Source: Mesostigma viride
Lineage: Eukaryota > Streptophyta > Mesostigmatophyceae > Mesostigmatales > Mesostigmataceae
Reading direction: 5' to 3'
NCBI GenBank assembly: GCA_009746045.1
Contig: RPFO01000359.1
Coordinates: 301,683 to 365,682 of the forward strand
Length of the DNA: 64,000 bases
Shown: positions 55,294 through 64,000 of the stretch, piece after piece
Numbering within the stretch: the stretch's first letter is position 1
Layout: each line of letters begins with the position of its first letter
Program-made: the position numbers and the translations under genes
The notes under the pieces: generated by a model
The model's database searches: none
Told to the model about the DNA's origin: nothing
The model's input: only the letters and a program-made list of their open reading frames with translations

Positions 55294-55497
55294 GTTAGGT
55301 TAATATTGTGCGGAAACCTTTTTGCCACTTGGGCTTCTCAGGTTCCGCACAATATTACCGGCGATAACCACTCGCCGGACACTCAAGTTCACGCCGGCGT
55401 GAACTTGAGTGTCCGGCGAGTGGTTATCGCCGGTAATATTGTGCGGAATCTGAGAAGCCCAAGTGGCAAAAAGGCTTCCGCACAATATTAACCTAAC
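55294..55497. repeat. Foldback MITE copy 1
   Basis: 204-bp near-perfect palindrome, GTTAGGTTAATATTGTGCGG at each end, centre CACGCCGGCGTG. It belongs to the same family as 55735-55938. Confidence 0.95.
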
Positions 55498-55734
55498 TAA
55501 AACCTAGCCTCTTGGGGCGAGGATGAATCACTAGGCTCGGAACACCCGTAGATATGAATATAATCGAATATGAGCGCCGGTTCGCGCGAATATCGATATG
55601 AATATGATTGAATATGAGCATCTCCTTGGTGCGCATATGATTAGAGCCGGGTGCCAAATCGGAACGAATTATTCCCCCAAATAATCCGCTTCCGAGTGGA
55701 TTCGAACCTGCGCCCCGCAAGGATCCAGGTCTTA
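55498..55734. other. 237-bp segment between MITEs with a tRNA B-box match
   Basis: The minus strand has GGTTCGAATCC (55698-55708), a perfect pol III B-box, preceded by a sequence resembling a tRNA 3' half, but the T-stem does not pair properly. The rest has repeated GATATGAATAT / CGAATATGAGC phrases. It may be a tRNA-derived fragment or SINE scrap. Confidence 0.4.
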
Positions 55735-55938
55735 GTTAGGTTAATATTGTGCGGAAACCTTTTTGCCACTTGGGCTTCTCAGGTTCCGCACAATATTACC
55801 GGCGATAACCACTCGCCGGACACTCAAGTTCACGCCGGTGTGAACTTGAGTGTCCGGCGAGTGGTTATCGCCGGTAATATTGTGCGGAACCTGAGAAGCC
55901 CAAGTGGCAAAAAGGTTTCCGCACAATATTAACCTAAC
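55735..55938. repeat. Foldback MITE copy 2
   Basis: 204 bp, differing from copy 1 at a few positions (centre CACGCCGGTGTG). The outer flanks of the pair both show TGCAGC (before 55294 and after 55938), as expected if the two moved as one composite unit. Confidence 0.93.
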
Positions 55939-56620
55939 TGCAGCCATGGCAACGGCAATGCGGCAGGAAAACAACCCCCCAGGAGGCACCGGCACCGCGC
56001 CGGCCCCTGGGGCTTCCAGCGTAAGCAAGTCCGTTGCTTTCTTTCCTCATGCATGCTCTGATATAATGCTCAAGAGCGGTGGCTATCTTTTCAACATATC
56101 ATAACCAAACAGAAAGCTATCGCTGCAGCATGAGGAGCATAGAAACGCTCCAGCTGTTATGTGATAAAAGCACTCCTGGCCTATCCCCATCGCCGGCGGT
56201 GGGCGGCCTGGGCTGGACGGCATATGCAAACGAGACAAGTATCACCGTCCACCCCAACGTGAGTTATCTGAATGAATGTCATGTCTTTTGAACGCAGATC
56301 TCCCCATTTTATTTGGGATGAGTGTAAGGGTATTGTTGCTTTCTATGGCAGCACAGCCTCTACCCTCTATGGAGACTGTTGATCCTCTCTATGTCAGGGC
56401 TGAGGGCCCTTAATCAAACCCACTGCTGTCAACTCCCTAGACATGGAGCTTGCCAAGCAGCCGCACGTAATCAATAACGCATGCAGTAGTGGCAGAAGCC
56501 ATTACCAAACGCATGTACTTGCGGACCGTAAAGACCTGGCTGGTGCTAACGCTCAAGCAGCACCGGGAGGCAATAACAAGCAACACTAACAGAAAACAAA
56601 CAAACAAACAAAACTGTTAC
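55939..56620 (+). other. Decayed Copia-2 gag region
   Basis: No intact ORF. A stretch at 56385-56480 (ACTGCTGTCAACTCCCTAGA, GGAGCTTGCCAAGCAGCCGC) resembles the pre-integrase sequence at 59490-59545, so part of gag/int is duplicated here in decayed form. Confidence 0.45.
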
Positions 56621-56890
56621 CAAACCATGGTTGGTGTTGAGGCAGCACAGACAGATGCTGTCCTCTCACTACAAACAAACAAACGAAACGGTTACCAAGC
56701 CATGGTTGGTGTTGAGGCGGCACGGCTACTGTCCTCTCACTACAAACAAACAAACGAAACGGTTAACAAACCATGGTTGGTGTTGAGGCAGCACAGCTAC
56801 TGTCCTCTCATTACAAGCAAACAAACGAAAATGTTACCAACCCATGGTGGGTTTTGAGGCAGCAAAGATACTGTCCTCTCAATCAATATG
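56621..56890 (+). repeat. Tandem repeat of about 60-80 bp
   Basis: Four units of AAACGGTTACCAAGCCATGG, TTGGTGTTGAGGCAGCACAG and CTGTCCTCTCACTACAAAC. The GAGGCAGCA...CTGTCCTC phrase also occurs at 59430-59455 before integrase, so the array grew from gag-int sequence. Confidence 0.85.
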
Positions 56891-56929
56891 TACAATGAAC
56901 AAACAAGAAAAGCTGCGATTAATTAACAA

Positions 56930-58726
56930 TCGGTGTTCTCTGAACGTAGTTTCTTTATAACAGATGAGAATGAACGCCGCTATGTGAGTGGTACTACGGG
57001 ACGGTGGGCCTTGGGCTGGACCGGTTCCATGAGTTAGAATTAGTTGGCCAGTTTTGTATGGCCATTTCTAGTTCGTTAAGTTAAGTAGCAATTAAGTTAC
57101 TGTTGCTGACGGCTCATGAGGCGAGCCCGGGCTACGCCGCCCTAAAGTGCCAATTGCACGATGTTCTAGGTCTCTTTTTCTTGTATAATCGGATGTATGG
57201 GGTATGGGTATGGCCCGGATTACAAGAAATTTAATGCTGCCCTAATCGCGTCAGCCTTTTGGCTGGCGGTGGCCGATTAGAGATGGCGCGTGACTGACAT
57301 AGCTTGAACAGTCACGTGACTGTGAAAAAGAAATTAATTACCCTCGTCGGTTTTCTCCCCGCAGCTGGGTTCTTGGCCGACGAGAGACTATAAAATACTT
57401 CGCGTTTGCCTGCGCGTGGCACCTGTACGGAACTCTGAAACCATGAGTAAGATTTCCGTGCCACGCTGCAGTGCCTACCGCTTTGCTGCGGAATGTCGCA
57501 GCAGGGTTGCAGTTCCTGACTACTGACTGCCGAAGGAAGGGTGGTCGGGTTACTTTCAGTGGGCATTGTGATGGACGACAAGTCTGTCGGCCCTCGCGTA
57601 AGTAGAAAAATATTTACCAGCATCCGCTCTTATGGGTGCGTGAGGTCTCGGGAATGTGGTGGGGACGAATTCCGGAATTATGCAATATTTCGATTCAGAC
57701 CGAGACTTAAGGGGCCAGTTTAACAGACGGACCTGGGCCGGGCAGGACCAAATATTTTGGCCGGCCCAGTTGCGCTTGCGCTTTATCGGCCGCTGGGGTG
57801 TGTGATGAGAGCCTGCTCATCAACTAAAACCTGAAATATGGAAAGTTACTCCCCCAGGTGACAACGTTGACAGTAATCGAGATATGGTGGCATCGGGTGA
57901 CGTCCTACAAGTTGTCGTCACGTTAGGGCGGCACTGGCCTTTGAGGGAGGTCCGTGGTCGTTAAACGAGGCGTCTTCTTCCTTGTCTTTGCGTGCACATT
58001 CAACACCCTCTTTTACTGGCCGAGGGTGGAAGGCTGGGGGGGGCCCTGCGAAGGGTTATCGTGCATGAGGCTCGCTACAGCCGCCGGCGATTGTAATGGT
58101 CGTGACCGTTGCGGCAGGGCAGCCTCGAGAGCCACTGAGCGAAAGTGGTTGGCGGAGCTTTGGAGATAAAGCACCAGGAAAGGGGGTTGGGTAACGAGAA
58201 CTACAATCAATCATGAAATGGGTGCAGCGTGGCAGGCTCACTTATGGGTTCTGTAATTGCCCACTTATTGTTTTAATCAAATGTTGGTGGATTGGTAATA
58301 GTGGGAATAGAATCGGTGTTCTCTGAACGTAGTTTCTTTATAACAGATGAGAATGAACGCCGCTATGTGAGTGGTACTACGGGACGGTGGGCCTTGGGCT
58401 GGACCGGTTCCATGAGTTAGAATTAGTTGGCCAGTTTTGTATGGCCATTTCTAGTTCGTTAAGTTAAGTAGCAATTAAGTTACTGTTGCTGACGGCTCAT
58501 GAGGCGAGCCCGGGCTACGCCGCCCTAAAGTGCCAATTGCACGATGTTCTAGGTCTCTTTTTCTTGTCCCCCCCCCCCCCCCTCTTCTTGTGTTTGTTTC
58601 TAGGGTAACGAGAACTACAATCAATCATGAAATGGGTGCAGCGTGGCAGGCTCACTCATGGGTTCTGTAATTGCCCACTTATTGTTTTAATCAAATGTTG
58701 GTGGATTGGTAATAGTGGGAATAGAA
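56930..58726 (+). mobile_element. Second tandem long-plus-short element in Copia-2 gag
   Basis: Long copy 56930-58312 (1383 bp) and short copy 58313-58726 (414 bp), head to tail. Both start TCGGTGTTCTCTGAACG and end GTGGGAATAGAA. It is related to 10867-12830 at both ends (TCGG-GTTCT-TGAACG-AGTTTCTT; ACTTATTGTTTTAAT) and in the hairpin GTTC-TCT-GAAC, but otherwise diverged. The insertion is at A^T; AACAAT on both sides can be explained by the AAC repeats of gag. The short copy replaces the centre with a run of C and a pyrimidine tract ending TTTCTAGGG. Confidence 0.72.
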
Positions 58727-59480
<754 letters not shown>

Positions 59481-59548
59481 AAGCACTAACCCCTACTGTT
59501 GACAACTCCATAGATATCAAGGAGCTTGCTCATCAGCTGCACCTAGCC

Positions 59549-61560
59549 ATGGGTCATGAAACAGTGGCTGAGGAACTGGCCAGACGGCTGGGGGGTAGTA
59601 GCATGGGAAAACAACTCAGGAATGCAGTAAAACTGGCTAGACAACACTGTCAAGAATGTCAGTTCAATAGCCCCAAACCTCAAAAATGGCATACTGCAAC
59701 TCCTTCCACCACTAGGGGCATGATAGTGGGGGATGTGATGCACATCAACAAAGATGTCCAACCCTACCTGATCCTAAAAGATTCATGGTCCAGGTTCACA
59801 GTAATGGAACCCCTACCTGGCATGTCTGCAGGGCAGCTACGTGTTGCACTCATGATTGCTTTACCCAGATTCTACCCAGTTGACAGAATTTTGCTTGATC
59901 AACAATTTTCTTGTCTGACTGACCTGGAAGGGTGTGAAGCAATAGAGATTGCTGGGCTGGAAGATCATGAGGGTCAGGGGGTCATTGAAAGAACCATCAG
60001 ATCTGTCAAAACCCTACTAGCCAAAAATCCTTCCAAGGATGCTACTTCAGGGGTCTATTGTGACAGGGCACTCTGGTGTCATGAAATGTGCACAACCCTA
60101 AACATGAGACCTGTCTTGCATGCCAAGTGGGGTGAAGTAATCCCAGCAGGCCTGCAGGCAGGTGTATATCCCCCAGAGGTGATAGCACTGTACAACACTG
60201 CACGTGCACAAACCTCAGCAAAACTGGCAGAAAAAGATAAAACCCATCCCAGGCCAGTATTCCAAAAAGGTGATCAAGTTCTCTATTACAAGGAAAACAG
60301 CTTTGGTAAGGTTGGAACTTGGCTAGGTCCAGTTACCATCCGTGGATTTACCAAAAACAGCAAGACCGTGGAGGTCAAGCACAATATCAATGGGAAGCGT
60401 CACAGGGTGAGCTGTCATAGAATTAAGAAGTATTATTCTCCCATGGCAGACGTGCCTGGGGAAGAGTCTTTAAGCATGGACTCACTACTTCTATCTGGCA
60501 ACTCCAGCATGCCCAGCAGTAGCCCTGAGCCACCAATTACTGCTGTTGACAGCACCACAGCACCCTCTGTGAACCCTTCCACCCTCAGTGAAGCCAGGCC
60601 CACTTCACAACCTGGGGATTGCTTAACCAGGCACGAGGTAGCTGGGTTGGAAGCATTAGCTCAGCCCCAAGGCACCAAATTGTCTGCCAACCCTCCCGCT
60701 CTGAGGTCAAGATTGGCAGTCGCCTTGCAAGCATTACACAGGTCACATAAGCAACAAGCTGCTGTGGCCGAAGGGTTGGCAAAAGTCTCAGCTGTGTGCA
60801 CTAGTCAGGACCCCTGGACCCTGGCAATAGACACTCAGGCACAGGTCAGTGTGATCAGTGCACAAGCCATCCCTGGTCTTGAGATTGCACCTTCATTTTG
60901 GGCACGGGTGCAGGATTTCTCAGGCCAAAGCTCACTGGATGTAGTGGGACAAGTGATGCTCCCTATACTTGGTATTCAGACACCCTTCCAGGTGGTGGAG
61001 GGGTACTCTGGTAACACCTTGTTGGGGGAACCTTTTGTATCCTATCCTGGGGTGCTTATCTCAGCTAATGAGCTCAGTGTCACAGGGGTGGGTGCAGTTC
61101 CTCTGGACCACTTTAAAATCCCTCTCTCCAGTATTGTCCCTGGTATGGATGCTGTCATCAAGGCAGTCAACACTCAGTATGCACCAGGGGAGATCCCTGA
61201 TCTGGACAAGTTAGTGCACAGCCAGTTCCTCCATCCCTCAGCCTTTGGGCTGGGTAAGTGGGACATAGCCATGCACTCACCCCACCAAATCTCCCACGTC
61301 ATACAAGAATGCAAAACACAAAAAGGGTTTACCAAGTGGCTGATGGCCATTGTCCACCAAGCCAGGCAGGAATGGGTCCTGCCCAACCCCAAAAACCCTC
61401 AATACAAACCTCCTGTCACCCCTTCATGGGACGTGCCAGAGGGAGCCAAAAAGCTCAGATTAAAATTTGTTCTCAAACAAAAACCACAAAAAGTGGGCTC
61501 CCCAATCTTCCATGCCAGACCATGTGTCACAGAATTAAAGGGGACATCCACACTGCCAAA
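59549..61560 (+). pseudogene. Copia-2 integrase and protease-like domain
   Basis: Integrase: MGHETVAEEL, HCQEC zinc ligands, GDVMHINKD, LLLDQQF, GVIERTIRSV, and the SH3-like DQVLYYKENSFGKVGTWLGP near residue 245. After a 120-residue linker the retropepsin-like domain has AIDTQAQVSVISA (Asp near 60830) and TLLGEPFVSYPGV. RT begins KKLRLKFVLKQK near 61450. A shift near 61560 leaves this frame for that of 61560-62241. Protease follows integrase here too. Confidence 0.85.
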
Positions 61561-62872
61561 AGGGGAAACTACACACCTGGGCTGCAACAAACCTCACTCA
61601 GGATCATGCTCTCCCTATTCCTCCACAACCTCAATGCAGGCCAAGACTATGTCTGCAAAGCCACTGATATTAAAAGGGCCTTCCTCAGGGGGGACCCAGA
61701 AAAGGCTGAATCTGTGTGGAAAGGGAAGGTGTACGTGGTAGACACCCCAGCTGTGTGGAAACCTTACATTGATGAGCCCCACCTTATCATCAACATTGGG
61801 GTGGAAGGGCTTGTCAGTGCCCCAAAAATTTTCAGAGACTCAGCAGAGGAAGTATTCAAAAAGCTCAAGGCCACGTATGATGACCTGGACCCATGCTTTT
61901 TTGTTGTACCCACCCCCTCTGGACTGCTGTTCTTTGTGTGGCATGGAGATGACCAACTCATTTGTGGGCCTAGAGCTGAGGTGGAAACATTTATTCAGCA
62001 GGTCCAGGAATCATATGAGATTGGCAAACAGGTGGAATTGAGCACAACCCCCATCCAGTTCTGTGGCATCATGTTGCAGCTGCACAGGCAGCCAGATCAG
62101 TGGGTCTGCTCTCTCTCTCCTCCTGCAGAATATATCCAAGATTGTCTAGATCTGCTGCAGACAACTACCTCCCCTTACACATGTGTGCCACTGTTCAGGG
62201 CAAACTGGGGTGGTGGTCAGCCATCTGTGGGGCTCCCTTAGCTGTCATCAGCAGGGTCACCCATGATGTTCTAGTCAAGATAAAATGCAGTCACATCAGG
62301 AAGTTGGTCAATGACTGCCCCCCCTCATCCTCCATGGCCTGAATCTGATGGAAGACATCCACATCCAATGTGTCATGGACAGCTCCATGGAGAGCAGAAC
62401 AATCAATCAGATGGGGGCACGGGAATCAGGGCTGTTTTTTCTCACCAACAGGTCAGATTACATGTCCCTCACTTCCTGGTACAGCAGGCTACACCGCAGA
62501 AAACCTGGCAGCAGCAACTCAGCTGAATGTCGTGCTGTGGTGTCTGCTGCATTGCATGCTCGTTCCCTGCAGCACATGCTCACCTGGCTACAAACCCAGG
62601 CAGGCAGCACATGCAATGTCATCTCACATCTCTACACTGACAGCTTCTCTGTGATCAGTTTTCTAACCAAGAAATCTGTTTCTGCTGCTGTCCACACTGA
62701 CTTGGATTGGGTGATCCTCAAACAGGAGGCCACCTATTTTTCCAGCTGGACTCATGTGGATGATGAGGACAACCCAGCAGACGCTCTAACGAAGCTGCGG
62801 GATGCTGCTGGCCAACAGTACCAGCTCCTCTTTCAGAACATGAACCCCTATGATATCAGAGTCAGTGTTTGA
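61560..62872 (+). pseudogene. Copia-2 reverse transcriptase and RNase H, frameshifted
   Basis: RT: KATDIKRAFLRG, FVWHGDDQLICG with HGDD at 61942-61953. A shift near 62200 moves to VQGKLGWWSAICGAPLAVIS, with another break near 62345. RNase H 62348-62872: VMDSSMESRTI, NSAECRAV, YTDSFSVI, NPADALTKL. Three frames are needed, so this copy is dead. Confidence 0.88.
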
Positions 62873-63246
62873 ATAAATGACTGGCCATAGCACAGTACAC
62901 AACCACCACACCCCCTTACCACAGCGATAGCTGCTGGGCGCCATAAAATTCAACACATTCGTTGTGGGGTGTGAGTGCTGGCTAGGTCAGATTTGTATCC
63001 ATTTGCAGCTTGAGGACACAAGCTTTGTATCCACTTACTTAATGTGTGCTCCAATAACTGGCCAAACCAGCCAGCTGTGTACACTTTATTTAATGTGCAA
63101 TTTAACACCTGGCCAGAACAGCCAGCTGTAACCAACCTGGCTCAACCAGCCATGTCTCTTTTGTACCCCTAATCAACTTAAAAACAATAACAATAATGTT
63201 GGGGGTGCAGACCTGCATTAAGAAATAAATAATAAAACAATACTGG
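62873..63246 (+). other. Copia-2 3' internal region
   Basis: No gene. Three degenerate copies of an approximately 60-bp phrase (CTGGCCAAACCAGCCAGCTG) lie at 63055-63160. Confidence 0.6.
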
Positions 63247-63735
63247 AGTTAGTCTCCATGCTTTGCTGTAGACTAAGTCTCAAAGGCATTGTGAATACAA
63301 CGCATGAATAAGCCTTGTAAACCTACGTTGGTATATGAATATAAATACCATGTGGGCTATTCAGATAGGAATGCTAGTCGAGTCGCATACGTTTCCCTAG
63401 ATAGGTACTTTGGGTACTGAGGTACGTGACAGATGTCAGTACCCAGTATACGTAGTGTCCTGTCATTGGACGGTACTAGAGTACCCTAGATAGGGACCGT
63501 ACTGCATTGTGCATTGATCTGTGATCGCACGATGCAGTGACTAGACTGCTACCTATCATCGTGCGGCCTCGGGCCAACGGCCTGCACCCAACGGTCACTG
63601 GCGGCGCAGCCAGTGAGAGGAACGTTGATAAAGGGTAAACCTATTTTCTAATGAACCAAGCAATCAATTCATTGCTCGATCTCAGCACTCTGTGTTCTCA
63701 AGCATTGTACCAAGTCGGTCACTCGTATTCTAACT
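63247..63735 (+). repeat. Copia-2 3' LTR, intact
   Basis: 489 bp, AGTTAGTCTCC to ATTCTAACT. This copy shows the uninterrupted LTR and fixes the insertion points of the two elements in the 5' LTR. Confidence 0.93.
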
Positions 63736-63812
63736 TCACTGTGGTGGAGATTAATACCCAGCATACCCCATGCAATGCGTCGTAGCCGCATTTCTCCAGT
63801 TCTGATGGGCAT
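63736..63812 (-). pseudogene. Gene A, 5' end
   Basis: In-frame ATGs at 63812 and 63791 start the protein (MRLRRIAWGMLGINLHHSDY from the second). With one TCACT and one GTCTC removed, 72 + 378 + 516 nt gives 322 codons from the first ATG. An upstream stop in this frame lies just before 63812. Confidence 0.65.
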
Positions 63813-63942
63813 CCGTCGTTGCCGGATGATATTTATTCGTCAAAGACATAGTATTTTCCGCGAACGAGACGAAAGCATCGTTGCTGCCCAAATATAGCTG
63901 AAAACACAATAGAAATGGGCCATCTATGAAAAAACCACACAT
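63751..63942 (-). CDS. Upstream ORF overlapping gene A, unknown
   Basis: ATG at 63942 (MCGFFIDGPFLLCFQLYLGS), 63 residues, stop at 63751; the open frame begins shortly before, after an in-frame TGA. It overlaps the first codons of gene A in another frame. Composition looks protein-like but the length is marginal and no family is recognised. It may be the end of another virus gene. Confidence 0.35.
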   Translation of the reverse strand: MCGFFIDGPFLLCFQLYLGSNDAFVSFAENTMSLTNKYHPATTDAHQNWRNAATTHCMGYAGY

Positions 63943-64000
63943 TTGCTTGGTGCCGGAGTGGCTGTTTTTACGATATAGAATTTTTCAGGGGACCCTTCAA

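Noticed and set aside
55690-55734. tRNA gene on the minus strand
   Set aside because: The B-box is perfect but the T-stem does not pair and no 5' half is found on either side of the MITEs.

Overview
This is eukaryotic nuclear DNA, most likely from an alga or another protist. The evidence is spliceosomal-type introns, AATAAA signals, Copia-type LTR retrotransposons with initiator-Met-like primer sites, large microsatellites, and an endogenous Polinton-like virus (PLV) as the oldest layer. I cannot name the species.

The backbone is one PLV-like provirus fragment, all on the minus strand, read from about 63812 down to 84. In transcription order it carries: gene A (beta-rich, unknown), gene B (unknown), gene C (basic, C2H2 finger), gene D (unknown), gene E (penton/minor-capsid-like), gene F (Gly/Ala-rich amphipathic), a double jelly-roll-type major capsid protein candidate, a 56-residue ORF, and a fibre with Ig-like repeats and a LamG-like domain. 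Only about 6 kb of the window is virus; the rest is insertions into it. (1) 731-8210 is a TIR element in the fibre gene. (2) 10867-12830 is a head-to-tail pair of elements at the end of gene F, without target duplication. (3) 13538-36868 is a 23.3 kb TA-flanked element splitting gene E. (4) 39170-47689 is Copia-1 (TSD GTCTC) in gene A. (5) 48068-63735 is Copia-2 (TSD TCACT), also in gene A. When each insertion and one target copy are subtracted, genes A and F are continuous ORFs of 322 and 119 codons, which fixes these boundaries to the base.

The insertions are themselves nested. The 23 kb element holds Copia-3 (14314-24853, TSD CCCCT), whose integrase is split by a gagless LTR element (18101-20775, TSD GAAGG). 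It also holds a DNA element with perfect 29-bp TIRs (26326-35594, TSD ATA) that carries two unknown genes and large minisatellites. Copia-2 has two insertions in its 5' LTR, a gag-only LTR element (48168-51004, TSD TAAAT) and a TA-flanked DNA element (51040-54312). It also carries a pair of 204-bp foldback MITEs and a second long-plus-short tandem element (56930-58726).

Three observations stand out. All three Copia families share a protease-like domain placed after the integrase and an HGDD reverse-transcriptase box in place of YVDD. The two TA-flanked elements share a zinc-ribbon ORF near the left end and tandem arrays near the right end. The tandem A^T elements at 10867-12830 and 56930-58726 have long copies of 1384 and 1383 bp despite strong divergence, and each is followed by an internally replaced short copy. 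Most long ORFs in simple-repeat tracts are artefacts of repeats without stop codons and are not listed as genes.
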